Below, piece after piece: positions 22,310 through 31,777 of a DNA stretch of 64,000 nucleotides. The translations under genes were made by a program, and so were the position numbers. The notes under the pieces are model-generated. The model saw only the letters and a program-made list of their open reading frames with translations, was not told the origin of the DNA and did no database searches. Origin of the DNA: Brevundimonas sp. NIBR10 (GTDB lineage Bacteria; Pseudomonadota; Alphaproteobacteria; Caulobacterales; Caulobacteraceae). The stretch covers positions 3,821,501 to 3,885,500 of the forward strand of contig NZ_CP115464.1 in NCBI RefSeq assembly GCF_027912515.1, given 5' to 3'. Every line of letters starts with the position of its first letter. The stretch's first letter is position 1.

Positions 22310-23629
22310 ATGAACCCACGCCTGCTCGCGCTCGCCGCCCCGCTTGTCCTTGGCCTCACGGCGCTCGGAGGCTCGGCGTCGGCGCAGCCGGCGCTTCTGG
22401 CCCATCAGGCACCGCTCGTCATCGACAATGCGGCCACGGGCTGGATCCTGACCTCGACGGCGCTCGTCCTGCTGATGACCCTGCCCGGCCTGGCGCTGTT
22501 CTATGGCGGCATGGTGCGCAAGAAGAACATCATCGCCACCATCGCCCATTCGACCATCGCCCTGATCATCGTCACGGTGCTGTGGTTCGTCGCGGGCTAC
22601 AGCCTGTCCTTCGGCACGGGTCCTGATGCGACCAACCCCTTCATTGGCGGCGTCCAGGCCCTGTTCCTGGACGGGGTGACCATCGACACGGCCCACAGCC
22701 TGGCCCCCGGCCTGCCCGAGTTCCTGTGGGTCGCCTATCAGCTGACCTTCGCCATCATCACCCCGGCCCTGATCGCCGGAGCCTTCGCCGAGCGGATGAA
22801 GTTCTCGGCGTCCTTGCTCTTCTTCGGACTGTGGCACCTGATCGTCTATGCGCCGATCTGCCATCAGGTCTGGGGCGGCGGCTATCTGGGCTCACTCGGC
22901 GTGCTCGACTTCGCCGGCGGTGCCGTGGTCCACGTCAATGCGGGCGTCGCAGGCCTCGTCTGCGCCATCGTGCTCGGCCCCCGCTACGGCTTCGGGCGAG
23001 ACAATATGGCACCCGCCAACCTGGCCTTCACCGCCATCGGAACGGGCCTGCTGTTCGTCGGCTGGCTGGGCTTCAATGCGGGCAGCGCCTGGGCCGCCGA
23101 CGGCATCGCCTCGGTCGCCGCGCTCAACACCATCCTCGCCCCCGCCGCCGCCGCGCTCGGCTGGATGGTCGTCGAGTGGATCCAGCACAAGCGCCCGACC
23201 CTGCTGGGCCTGTTGTCCGGCATCGTCGCCGGCCTGGTCGCGATCACCCCCGCCGCCGGACTGGTCGATCCCAAGGGGGCCTTCATCATCGGCCTGATTG
23301 GCGGACCCGTCTGCTATCTCGGGGCGACCTGGCTGAAGCACACGCTGAAATACGACGACAGCCTCGACGCCTGGGGCATCCACGGCGTCGGCGGCATCGT
23401 CGGCGCCCTGCTGACCGGGGTCTTCGCCAATGCCGCGATCAACGGCGTCGCCGACGGGGCCACGATCGTGAAACAGGCCATCGGCCTGGTCGCCGTCATC
23501 GCCTGGAGCGCCATCGGCACCTTCGTGGTCCTGATGATCTGCAAGTTTACGACCGGCCTGCGCGTCACCAAGGAGAGCGAGATCGAAGGCCTCGACTACT
23601 CCCAGCACGGCGAGACGATGCACTCGTAA
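22310..23629 (+). CDS. amtB: Ammonium transporter, Amt family
   Basis: A 439-residue ammonium channel with a cleavable signal peptide (to about residue 26, ASAQP), then about 11 transmembrane helices and the family signatures ALFYGGMVRKKN and WGIHGVGGIVGALLTG. It begins 43 bases after gltB, so uptake and assimilation of ammonium are probably co-expressed. I start it at the ATG at 22310 because the signal peptide follows directly; a longer in-frame start overlaps gltB. Normally amtB is paired with glnK, but no PII gene is seen on either side. Regulation by nitrogen status is likely but no site was recognised. Confidence 0.95.
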   Translation: MNPRLLALAAPLVLGLTALGGSASAQPALLAHQAPLVIDNAATGWILTSTALVLLMTLPGLALFYGGMVRKKNIIATIAHSTIALIIVTVLWFVAGYSLSFGTGPDATNPFIGGVQALFLDGVTIDTAHSLAPGLPEFLWVAYQLTFAIITPALIAGAFAERMKFSASLLFFGLWHLIVYAPICHQVWGGGYLGSLGVLDFAGGAVVHVNAGVAGLVCAIVLGPRYGFGRDNMAPANLAFTAIGTGLLFVGWLGFNAGSAWAADGIASVAALNTILAPAAAALGWMVVEWIQHKRPTLLGLLSGIVAGLVAITPAAGLVDPKGAFIIGLIGGPVCYLGATWLKHTLKYDDSLDAWGIHGVGGIVGALLTGVFANAAINGVADGATIVKQAIGLVAVIAWSAIGTFVVLMICKFTTGLRVTKESEIEGLDYSQHGETMHS

Positions 23630-23707
23630 GGCTCAACCTTACCGTTCTGTAACTTGCCGCCCGCCCTTCGCGGTGACAAGGATACTTGACTAGCGAAGGG
23701 GCTCGCC

Positions 23708-24589
23708 ATGCTGTCGATCAAGAATCTCGTCCACGTCTACGGCAACGGTACGCGGGCGCTCGATGACGTGTCGCTGGAGATCCCGACCGGGATGTTCGGC
23801 CTGCTCGGTCCGAACGGCGCGGGCAAGTCGACCCTGATGCGCTCGATCGCGACGCTCCAGACCCCGACCTCGGGTTCGATCGACTTCGACGGCATCGACG
23901 TGATCAAGGAGCCCGAGAAGCTGCGCCGTACCCTTGGCTATCTGCCCCAGGATTTCGGTGTCTATCCGCGCGTCTCGGCCTACGACATGCTGGATCATAT
24001 GGCGGTGCTCAAGGGCATCGCCGGCGCAAAGGACCGGAAGCAGACCGTCGAATCCCTGCTCCAGCAGACCAATCTCTGGTCCGTGCGCAAGAAGGCCCTG
24101 GCCGGATTCTCGGGCGGGATGCGCCAGCGGTTCGGTATCGCCCAGGCCCTGATCGGCAATCCGAAACTGATCATCGTCGACGAGCCCACGGCGGGCCTCG
24201 ATCCAGAGGAGCGCAACCGCTTCCTCAACCTGCTGGCCGAGATCGCCGATAACGTCGTCATCATCCTGTCGACCCACATCGTCGAGGACGTGGCTGACCT
24301 GTGCCCGCGCATGGCGGTCCTGGCGGGCGGCAAGATCCAGCTTCAGGGCGCCCCGATCGACCTGCTGAAATCCATGGAAGGCCGCGTCTGGAAGAAGACC
24401 ATCGACAAGGCCGATCTCGACGAGGCCAAGGCAAAATACGAGGTCATCTCCACCCGCCTGTTCGCCGGCCGCACCGTGATCCACGTCCTGTCCGATCGCC
24501 GCCCGGGTGAAGGCTTCGACCCGGTCTCGGGCGGGCTGGAGGACGTCTATTTCTCGACCCTGAGCGCCTCGCGCAAAGTCGCGGCGTAA
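23708..24589 (+). CDS. ABC transporter ATP-binding protein
   Basis: A 293-residue ATPase with Walker A GPNGAGKST near residue 37, Q-loop YLPQDFG, signature FSGGMRQR, Walker B LIIVDEPTAGLDP and H-loop STHIVED. The last 70 residues are a C-terminal extension ending DVYFSTL, as in ABC-2-type exporters. It lies 4 bases upstream of a permease fused to an aminopeptidase and clearly forms a transporter with it. Exporter rather than importer: there is no binding protein, and the permease is of the ABC-2/GldA-GldG-like kind. The substrate is unknown. Confidence 0.93.
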   Translation: MLSIKNLVHVYGNGTRALDDVSLEIPTGMFGLLGPNGAGKSTLMRSIATLQTPTSGSIDFDGIDVIKEPEKLRRTLGYLPQDFGVYPRVSAYDMLDHMAVLKGIAGAKDRKQTVESLLQQTNLWSVRKKALAGFSGGMRQRFGIAQALIGNPKLIIVDEPTAGLDPEERNRFLNLLAEIADNVVIILSTHIVEDVADLCPRMAVLAGGKIQLQGAPIDLLKSMEGRVWKKTIDKADLDEAKAKYEVISTRLFAGRTVIHVLSDRRPGEGFDPVSGGLEDVYFSTLSASRKVAA

Positions 24590-24593
24590 GACG

Positions 24594-27500
24594 ATGTTCC
24601 TCAAGGTCGCCGCCTTCGAATTCCGCTACCAGCTGCGCCAGCCGGCCTTCTGGGTCATCGCCATCCTGTTCGCCCTGCTGGGTTTCGGCATCGTCGCCGC
24701 GCCCGGCAATGTGTCGCTCGGATCGGGCGGCAATGTCCTGAAAAACTCGCCGTTCAGTCTGGCGATCATGAACCTGACGATGTCGACCTTCTTCATGCTG
24801 GCGACCACGGCCATCGTGGCGAACGTGGTGGTGCGCGACGTCCAGTCGGGCTTCGGGCCGATGATCCAGTCGAGCCGGCTGTCGAAATTCGACTATCTGT
24901 ACGGTCGGTTCGCGGGGGCTTTCGCCGCCGTCGCGCTGTGCTTTCTGGCCCCGTCGATCGGCGTGCTGGCCGGGACCCTGGCCCCATGGGTCGATCGCGA
25001 GACGATCGGTGCCTTCCGACCGTTCGACTATGTCTACGCCTATCTGTTCCTGGGCCTGCCCGGCGTCTTCCTGACCTCGGCGCTGTTCTTCGCCCTGGCC
25101 ACGGTGACGCGCTCGATGATGGCGACCTATGTCGGGGTCGTAGCGGTGTTCATCGTCTACCTGGCGGCGACCGGCGTGCTGGGCTCGAAGCCCGAGTTCG
25201 AGACGGCCCTGGCCTGGGCCGAGCCCTTCGGTGCCGGTGCCTATTCCCTGGCGACCAAATACTGGACGGCGGCCGAACGGAACGGCGTCAACGCCCCCCT
25301 CGTCGGCGTCCTGCTGTGGAACCGGGTGATCTTCACCGCCGTCGGCCTGGGCGTCCTCGCCGCCGCCTGGGCGCTTTATCGCCCGTCCGTGCGCGGGGCC
25401 AAGGCGTCGAAGATCGACAAGCTGCGTGTCATGGAAGCCAAGGCCCCGGTCGCAGCGCCGCCAGCCGGCCCCCTGCCCGCGCCCGTCTATGGCCTGAAAA
25501 GCGCCTGGGCCCAGCTGAGCTCGCGCACGGCGTTCGAGATGGCCCTGGTATTCAAGAGCCCGGCCTTCGCCGTCCTGATCGTTCTGGGCTTCGCCTTCGC
25601 CGTGACCACGCTTCTGTTCACGGGCGAGATCTACGGCGCGCCCACACTGCTGGTCACCCGCATCGTGATCCAGGGGCTGCAGGGTGCCTTCGGCCTGATC
25701 GCGATCATCGTCTCGATCTACTATGCAGGGGAACTCGTCTGGCGGGACCGCGAGCGCAAGGTTCACGAGATCGTGGACGCCTCCTCCACCCCGGACTGGA
25801 CCTTCCTGCTGCCCAAGACCCTGGCGCTCGTGCTGGTCCTGGTCTCGATCCTGATCGCCGGGGTGATCGCCGGCGTCTCGGTCCAGCTGTTCAAGGGCTA
25901 CACCGACCTCGAGCTCGGCAAATACCTGTTGTGGTACGTCCTGCCCGAGGCGCTCAGCTATGCGACCCTGGCGGTGCTGGCGATCTTCATCCAGTCGCTG
26001 TCGCCCAACAAGTTCGTCGGCTGGGCCATCATGGTGGTCTATCTGATCTCGACCATCGTGGCCCGCAGCCTGGGCTTCGACCATGTGCTGTACCGCTACG
26101 GCGCTGGCATCAGCGTCCCTCTGTCGGACATGAACGGCCTGGGCGATTTCCGCAGCTTCGCCAACGTCACCGACGCCTACTGGACGGCCGGTGCCGTGAT
26201 CCTGCTGGTCGTCGCCTATGGCCTCTGGCGGCGTGGGGTCGAGACCCGGCTCATGCCCCGCCTGAAGCGGTTCCCGGCGCGGCTCAAGGGGCCGGCCGGC
26301 ATCGTCGGCAGCGTCGCCCTGGCGGCCTTCATCGGCCTGGGTGCCTTCATCTTCGTCAACACCAATGTCTGGAACGAGTATCGCAGCCAGGACGCGCAGG
26401 AGAAGCAGCAGGCGAACTACGAAAAGACCCTGCTCCGGTTCGAGACCACGCCCCAGCCGTCGATCGTCGACGTCAAGCTGAACCTCGACCTGCATCCCCA
26501 CGCCCCCCGACTGGAGACGCGCGGGACCTATGTGATCGAGAACCGTACCGGCGCGCCGCTGTCGGAAATGCACATGCGCTGGAACGATGACCTCGACATC
26601 AGAGCGCTGACCGTCCAGGGCGCGCGCATGGTCCGCGAATGGCCCGAGTTCGCCTATCGCATCTACCGCTTCGACACCCCGATGGTGCCGGGCGAGCGTC
26701 GCACCGTCGCCTTCGACACCGTTCTGGAACAGCGCGGCTTCAAGGTCAGCGGCAACACCACCCGCCTGGCCGACAACGGCACCTTCGTCTCCAACGCCGA
26801 GTTCGCCCCCCTGATCGGCATGGACCGGTCGCAGGGCCTGCTCCAGGACCGGGCCAAGCGCCGCAAATACGGCCTGCCGCCCGAACTCCGTCCGGCCAAG
26901 CTGGAGGATCTTTCCGCCACCGGTCGCAACTACATCGGTGCCGACTGGGTCACCGCCGACGTCACCGTCACCACCGACGCCGATCAGACGCCGCTGGCTC
27001 CCGGCTATCAGCAATCCGACGTGACGAAGGATGGTCGGCGCACCGTCCGCTTCGTGACCGAGGCGCCGGTTCTCTATTTCCTGTCGGTGCAATCCGCCCG
27101 CTACGAGATCGCGCGCCAGATGCACAACGGCGTCGAGATGGTCGTCTATCATGCGCCCGGCCACGACCGGAACGTGCCCCGGATGATGCAGGCCCTGGCG
27201 ACCAGTCTGGATTACTTCCAGGCCAACTTCTCGCCGTATCAGTTCCGCCAGGCCCGGATCAGCGAGTTCCCCTATGGGTCCTACGCCCAGTCGATGCCCA
27301 ACACCTTCGCCTGGTCCGAGAACCTGGGCTTCATCACCGATCTCAGTGATCCGACCAAGATCGACTACGTCACCTACATCGGCGCGCACGAGTTCGCGCA
27401 CCAGTGGTGGGCGCACCAGATCGTCGGGGCGAATATGCAGGGCATGACCCTGCTGAGCGAAACCCTGGCCCAGTATTCGGCCATGATGGTGATGGAAAAG

Positions 27501-28172
27501 ACCTATGGCCCCGACAAGATCCGGCGCTTCCTGAAGTTCGAGCTGGACAACTATCTGCGCTCGCGCGGCACCGAGATCATCGAGGAACTGCCGCTGCTGC
27601 GGGTCGAAAACCAGCAGTACATCCACTACCGCAAGGGCGCGATGGTCATGTATCTGCTGCGTGACCAGATCGGCGAGGCGGCGGTCAACCGGGCCCTGCA
27701 CAACCTGGTCACCCGCTATGCCTTCAAGGGCGCGCCCTACGCCCGATCGACCGACCTGATCGCCGCCCTGCGCGCCGAGGCTCCCGCCGACAAACAGGCC
27801 CTGATCACCGACCTGTTCGAGAAGATCACCCTTTATGACGTCAAGACCACCGCAACGGCGGTCCGTCAGCGCGCGGACGGCAAGTGGGAAACCACGATCA
27901 CCGTCAACGCCCGAAAACTCTATGCCGACGGCAAGGGGGTCGAGACCGAGGCCCCGCTGAACGAGACCTTCGACATCGGGGTGTTCTCGGCCGAGCCGGG
28001 CAAAGGGGCCTTCGACCGCACCAACGTCCTGGCCTTCGAGCGCCGTCCCCTGCGATCGGGCACCCAGACCTTCCGTCTGGTCACCGCCACCCGCCCGACC
28101 TGGGCCGGCGTTGATCCCTACAACAAATGGATCGACCGCAACTCCGACGACAATCTGAAAAAGGTGGATTGA
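24594..28172 (+). CDS. ABC-2-type permease fused to an M1-family aminopeptidase
   Basis: A 1192-residue fusion. Residues 1 to about 590 hold two sets of about six transmembrane helices (for example RQPAFWVIAILFALLGFG near the start and GIVGSVALAAFIGLGAFIF near 565-585). The rest is a periplasmic M1 peptidase domain with the zinc motif HEFAHQWW near residue 932, the third ligand 18 residues later in LSETLAQ, and an upstream SENLGF segment resembling the exopeptidase motif. The ABC ATPase gene ends 4 bases before it. Coupling suggests that an exported peptide or membrane peptide is processed as it leaves, but this is inference. The reading frame is intact, so the fusion is real. Confidence 0.9.
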   Translation: MFLKVAAFEFRYQLRQPAFWVIAILFALLGFGIVAAPGNVSLGSGGNVLKNSPFSLAIMNLTMSTFFMLATTAIVANVVVRDVQSGFGPMIQSSRLSKFDYLYGRFAGAFAAVALCFLAPSIGVLAGTLAPWVDRETIGAFRPFDYVYAYLFLGLPGVFLTSALFFALATVTRSMMATYVGVVAVFIVYLAATGVLGSKPEFETALAWAEPFGAGAYSLATKYWTAAERNGVNAPLVGVLLWNRVIFTAVGLGVLAAAWALYRPSVRGAKASKIDKLRVMEAKAPVAAPPAGPLPAPVYGLKSAWAQLSSRTAFEMALVFKSPAFAVLIVLGFAFAVTTLLFTGEIYGAPTLLVTRIVIQGLQGAFGLIAIIVSIYYAGELVWRDRERKVHEIVDASSTPDWTFLLPKTLALVLVLVSILIAGVIAGVSVQLFKGYTDLELGKYLLWYVLPEALSYATLAVLAIFIQSLSPNKFVGWAIMVVYLISTIVARSLGFDHVLYRYGAGISVPLSDMNGLGDFRSFANVTDAYWTAGAVILLVVAYGLWRRGVETRLMPRLKRFPARLKGPAGIVGSVALAAFIGLGAFIFVNTNVWNEYRSQDAQEKQQANYEKTLLRFETTPQPSIVDVKLNLDLHPHAPRLETRGTYVIENRTGAPLSEMHMRWNDDLDIRALTVQGARMVREWPEFAYRIYRFDTPMVPGERRTVAFDTVLEQRGFKVSGNTTRLADNGTFVSNAEFAPLIGMDRSQGLLQDRAKRRKYGLPPELRPAKLEDLSATGRNYIGADWVTADVTVTTDADQTPLAPGYQQSDVTKDGRRTVRFVTEAPVLYFLSVQSARYEIARQMHNGVEMVVYHAPGHDRNVPRMMQALATSLDYFQANFSPYQFRQARISEFPYGSYAQSMPNTFAWSENLGFITDLSDPTKIDYVTYIGAHEFAHQWWAHQIVGANMQGMTLLSETLAQYSAMMVMEKTYGPDKIRRFLKFELDNYLRSRGTEIIEELPLLRVENQQYIHYRKGAMVMYLLRDQIGEAAVNRALHNLVTRYAFKGAPYARSTDLIAALRAEAPADKQALITDLFEKITLYDVKTTATAVRQRADGKWETTITVNARKLYADGKGVETEAPLNETFDIGVFSAEPGKGAFDRTNVLAFERRPLRSGTQTFRLVTATRPTWAGVDPYNKWIDRNSDDNLKKVD

Positions 28173-28178
28173 TCTGTT

Positions 28179-28333
28179 CTTCCCCCGCTTGCGGGGGAAG
28201 TGGCCCGTCGAGCGCTGAGCGATCCAGGGTCGATGGGGGAAGTCTAGCGCTATCGCCCTGCGGGACACGCCCCCATCGTCGCTGCCTTCGCTTCGCTCAG
28301 GGACGCGACACTTCCCCCGCTGCGCGGGAGAAG
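28179..28333. repeat. Palindromic intergenic repeat
   Basis: Starts with the perfect hairpin CTTCCCCCGC-TT-GCGGGGGAAG (28179-28200) and ends with CTTCCCCCGCTGCGCGGGAGAAG (28311-28333). In between, GATGGGGGAAG and GCCCCCATCG form another pair of arms. The whole 155 bp fills the gap between the convergent permease-peptidase and malate synthase genes. It is a REP/BIME-like unit; the outer hairpins may also end transcription from both sides. Confidence 0.75.
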
Positions 28334-28338
28334 AAGAC

Positions 28339-30441
28339 TCAGCCCGCCTTCACACGCCGCCGGAACGCGTGCAGCAGCGGCTCGGTGTATCCGTTGGGCT
28401 GCTCCACCCCTTCGAAAACCAGGGCTCGCGCCGCCTGATAGGCCAGCCCGTCCGTGTTCGACGCCATCGGCCGGTACAGCGGATCGCCTGCGTTCTGACC
28501 GTCCACCTTGGCCGCCATCCGCAGGAAGGCGGCGTCGACCTGTTCGGGCGTGCAGACCCCGTGCAGCAGCCAGTTGGCGATATGCTGAGACGAGATCCGC
28601 AGCGTTGCCCGGTCTTCCATCAGGCCGATGTCGTGAATGTCCGGCACCTTGGAACACCCCACGCCCTGGTCGATCCAGCGCACGACATAGCCGAGGATGC
28701 CCTGGGCATTGTTGTCCAGTTCGTCGGCGATGTCCTGTTCCGACCAGTTCTGGCCGACCGCCAGCGGCGGCGTCAGCAGGTCAGTCAGGCCGGGGATCGG
28801 CCGCGTCGCGACCTCCTTCTGGACCGCGAACACATCGACCGCGTGGTAGTGCAGGGCATGCAGGGTCGCCGCCGTCGGGCTGGGCGTCCAGGCGGTGTTG
28901 GCCCCGGTCCGGGGGTGGCCGATCTTCTGCTCCAGCATGTCGGCCATCCGGTCGGGCGCCGCCCACATGCCCTTGCCGATCTGGGCCCGGCCGGACAGAC
29001 CGCAGGCCAGTCCGATGCCGACGTTGCGGGCTTCATAGGCCGCGATCCAGGCCGAGCCCTTGACCTGGGCCTTGCGGATCATCGGCCCGGCCTGCATGGC
29101 CGTGTGAATCTCGTCGCCGGTGCGGTCCAGGAAGCCGGTGTTGATGAAGACGATCCGGTCCTTCACCGCATGGATACAGGCGGCCAGGTTGGCGGATGTC
29201 CGCCGCTCCTCGTCCATCACCCCGACCTTGATCGTGTGCCGCGCCAGCCCCAGCAGATCCTCGACCGCGTCGAACAGCCGGTTCGTGAAGGCGCATTCCT
29301 CTGGCCCGTGCATCTTGGGCTTGACGATATAGACCGAGCCCGCAGCCGAGTTCACGAACCCGCCCTGACGCCTCAGGTCGTACATCGCGATCAGCGACGT
29401 CACGATGGCGTCGAGGATCCCTTCCGGTGCCTCCGACCCGTCCGCCAGCATCACCGCCGGATTGGTCATCAGATGGCCCACGTTCCTCACGAACAGCAGG
29501 GACCGTCCCTTCAGGACCACCTCGCCGCCGTCCGGCCCGGTCAGCACCCGATCCGGCTCCAGCGTCCGGGTCAAAGTCTGGCCGCCCTTCTGGAACGAGG
29601 CCGACAGGTCACCCTTCATCAGCCCCAGCCAGTTCCGGTAAGCCTCGACCTTGTCCGCCGCATCCACCGCCGCGACCGAGTCCTCGAGGTCGCAGATCGT
29701 CGACAGGGCCGATTCCAGAACGACGTCGCTGATCCCCGCCGGATCGGTCCGCCCGATCGGATGGTCGGCATCGAACACCACCTCGACACGAAGGCCGTTA
29801 TGCCGGAACACCCGCGATCGATCGGTCTTGCCGACATACTGGCCGGAATCCCGGATCGCGATGCCTTGATGCACGTCCGTCAGATCGGCCCACGACCCCT
29901 GCTCAAGCGGAACCGCCTCATCCAGGAACGCCTTGGCCCGCGCCACGACCTTCGCCCCGCGCGCCGCATCATAAGGCCCCGAGACCGGTGCCTCGCCGAG
30001 CGCATCGGTGCCGTACAGCGCGTCGTACAGACTCCCCCACCGCGCATTGGCGGCGTTCAACAGGAACCGCGCGTTCAGGATCGGCACCACCAGTTGCGGC
30101 CCGGCCAGGGTCGCCAGTTCGGGATCGACATTCTCGGTCGTGATCGCAAACGGTGCCGGCTCATCGACCAGATAGCCGATCTCCCTGAGGTACGCCTCGG
30201 TCGCCACGGGATCATTCGCCTGCCCCCGACGCCCGCGATACCAGTCGTCGATCCGGGCCTGCAAAGCATCGCGCTTTGCCAGCAGGGCCCGGTTCTCCGG
30301 CGCGAACCGGCCGAACACATCCGCCACCCCGGTCCAGAAACCCTCCGCTGCGATCCCAAGCCCGGGCAGCACCTCGCTCTCGACGAAGGCGGCGAGTTCC
30401 GGCGCGACGCCCAGTCCGGCGCGGTCGAGATAGTCGGTCAT
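28339..30441 (-). CDS. glcB: Malate synthase G
   Basis: A 700-residue single-chain malate synthase that condenses glyoxylate with acetyl-CoA to malate in the glyoxylate bypass. Length and domain order fit the G isoform: an N-terminal alpha clasp, a TIM barrel split by an inserted beta domain (about 130-300), and a C-terminal helical plug. Recognisable pieces are [37 protein letters not shown] (in part) and [18 protein letters not shown] near the active site. It is transcribed alone; no isocitrate lyase gene is adjacent. The ATG has GGGA 7 bases upstream. Confidence 0.96.
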   Translation of the reverse strand: MTDYLDRAGLGVAPELAAFVESEVLPGLGIAAEGFWTGVADVFGRFAPENRALLAKRDALQARIDDWYRGRRGQANDPVATEAYLREIGYLVDEPAPFAITTENVDPELATLAGPQLVVPILNARFLLNAANARWGSLYDALYGTDALGEAPVSGPYDAARGAKVVARAKAFLDEAVPLEQGSWADLTDVHQGIAIRDSGQYVGKTDRSRVFRHNGLRVEVVFDADHPIGRTDPAGISDVVLESALSTICDLEDSVAAVDAADKVEAYRNWLGLMKGDLSASFQKGGQTLTRTLEPDRVLTGPDGGEVVLKGRSLLFVRNVGHLMTNPAVMLADGSEAPEGILDAIVTSLIAMYDLRRQGGFVNSAAGSVYIVKPKMHGPEECAFTNRLFDAVEDLLGLARHTIKVGVMDEERRTSANLAACIHAVKDRIVFINTGFLDRTGDEIHTAMQAGPMIRKAQVKGSAWIAAYEARNVGIGLACGLSGRAQIGKGMWAAPDRMADMLEQKIGHPRTGANTAWTPSPTAATLHALHYHAVDVFAVQKEVATRPIPGLTDLLTPPLAVGQNWSEQDIADELDNNAQGILGYVVRWIDQGVGCSKVPDIHDIGLMEDRATLRISSQHIANWLLHGVCTPEQVDAAFLRMAAKVDGQNAGDPLYRPMASNTDGLAYQAARALVFEGVEQPNGYTEPLLHAFRRRVKAG

Positions 30442-30535
30442 GTGGATGTCCCAGAGACGGTGCGGAGCGTCCCTGTAACATTCCGTGATGACGTGGGGGA
30501 AGTCGAGGATTTTCCCGCTAGCCCCCGTCGCGTCG

Positions 30536-30970
30536 CTACTTTGCGGCGGCTCCGCTCAGCACGGTGTCGCAGTCGCGCCCCGAATACAGGCCGTTCAGAT
30601 AGTACCAGCGTTGCCGCGCGATGACCCTCTCGGCTTCGCGGCGCTCGGCTTCGCGCCGGGCCATCGCGCCCATGGCATTGCCCAGCAGCCCCAGGCCGGG
30701 CACGGCGCGTCCGGCCCCCGACATCAGCGCCCCCTGCACCGCGACACTGGTCGCCGCGTTGATCGCCTGTTCCGACGAGAAGACGCCGCCCTCGGGTGCC
30801 CCACCCAGGGTGCCGGCCAGTTCGTTGGCGTTCTGTACGATCTGCTGGCAGGTCAGATTGGTGTCCCCGACCTGGATGATCGCGCCCTGCTGCGCCACTG
30901 CCGGCGAGACGCCACCGACCAGAGTCACCGCCGCAGCCACGCCCGCCGCCCACTTCCGAGCCAAAGTCAT
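30536..30970 (-). CDS. Exported small protein of unknown function
   Basis: A 144-residue protein starting at an ATG preceded by GGGAGG. Signal peptide [20 protein letters not shown]... cleaved near AVAQ. The mature protein has two cysteines (TCQQI and GRDCDTV) that may form a disulfide, a glycine/alanine-rich central segment that could insert in a membrane ([19 protein letters not shown]), and a charged [11 protein letters not shown] helix. I recognise no family. It is divergent from the DUF1345 gene and lies 95 bases upstream of malate synthase on the same strand. Confidence 0.7.
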   Translation of the reverse strand: MTLARKWAAGVAAAVTLVGGVSPAVAQQGAIIQVGDTNLTCQQIVQNANELAGTLGGAPEGGVFSSEQAINAATSVAVQGALMSGAGRAVPGLGLLGNAMGAMARREAERREAERVIARQRWYYLNGLYSGRDCDTVLSGAAAK

Positions 30971-31099
30971 GTCATCCTCCCGGGTCGCGCCCATCGCGAC
31001 CGGTCTGAATCTAGACTGCGCCCCTGTTCGACGGCACTGACGATGCCTGACCGAGGTCGGGGCTGGCGTTTCCGCGATTGCGCGTTCACCCTTTCGGGG

Positions 31100-31774
31100 A
31101 TGACCATCCCGCTCCGCATCCTGCGCCTTCACTGGGTTCTGCTGCTCGCCCTGGGGGTGGCCGTTGCGGTGGGGATCCTGACGCCGGGGCACTGGCGCTG
31201 GCTCACCCGCGCGGCAGCCGGATGGGACGCCGGGGTCGCCCTCTATCTCATGATCACGCTCGTCAGGGTGGCCCGGACGGGATCGACGGACGGGATCCGC
31301 CGTCGCGCCGCCGAACTGGACGACGCCGGTTCCGCCGTCCTGCCCCTCAGCCTGTTGGCAGCCATCGCCAGCATCGCCATCGTGGTCGGAGAGGCCGCGA
31401 CGGCCCCGGAATCCCGTGCCGCCTCGACCGCCGCCCTGGTCCTGGCCACGGTCGCCCTGTCGTGGTGTTTCATCCACCTGATCTTCGCCCAGCACTATGC
31501 GCACGGCTTCTACGGCCCCGGCGAAACGACGGCTGACGACACCTCGCAGAGCCGGCGCGGCGGCCTGATCTTTCCGGGCGAGGACGACCCCGACTACTGG
31601 GACTTCATCCATTTCGCCCTGATTATCGGCGTGGCGTGTCAGACGGCAGACGTTCAGATCGCCGACCGTCGATTGCGCCGCATCGCCTCGATCCACAGCG
31701 TCACGGCCTTCGTCTTCAACACCGTGATCCTGGCCCTGGGCGTCAATTTCGCCGTCAGCCTGTTGGGGAGCTGA
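31100..31774 (+). CDS. DUF1345-family inner-membrane protein
   Basis: A 224-residue polytopic membrane protein with about five helices (LLLALGVAVAVGIL, AGVALYLMITLV, VLPLSLLAAIASIAIVV, AALVLATVALSWCFIHLIF, VFNTVILALGVNFAVSLL). The conserved WCFIHLIFAQHYAHGFY and PDYWDFIHFALIIGVACQTADVQI segments are characteristic of DUF1345. Function unknown. I prefer the ATG at 31100; an in-frame ATG at 31043 would add 19 residues. It ends 3 bases before the end of the converging RTX protease gene. Confidence 0.85.
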   Translation: MTIPLRILRLHWVLLLALGVAVAVGILTPGHWRWLTRAAAGWDAGVALYLMITLVRVARTGSTDGIRRRAAELDDAGSAVLPLSLLAAIASIAIVVGEAATAPESRAASTAALVLATVALSWCFIHLIFAQHYAHGFYGPGETTADDTSQSRRGGLIFPGEDDPDYWDFIHFALIIGVACQTADVQIADRRLRRIASIHSVTAFVFNTVILALGVNFAVSLLGS

Positions 31775-31777
31775 GGC

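Noticed and set aside
24444-28268. A 1274-codon minus-strand frame opposite the permease-aminopeptidase gene
   Set aside because: Same antisense artefact; no start context and no recognisable domain.
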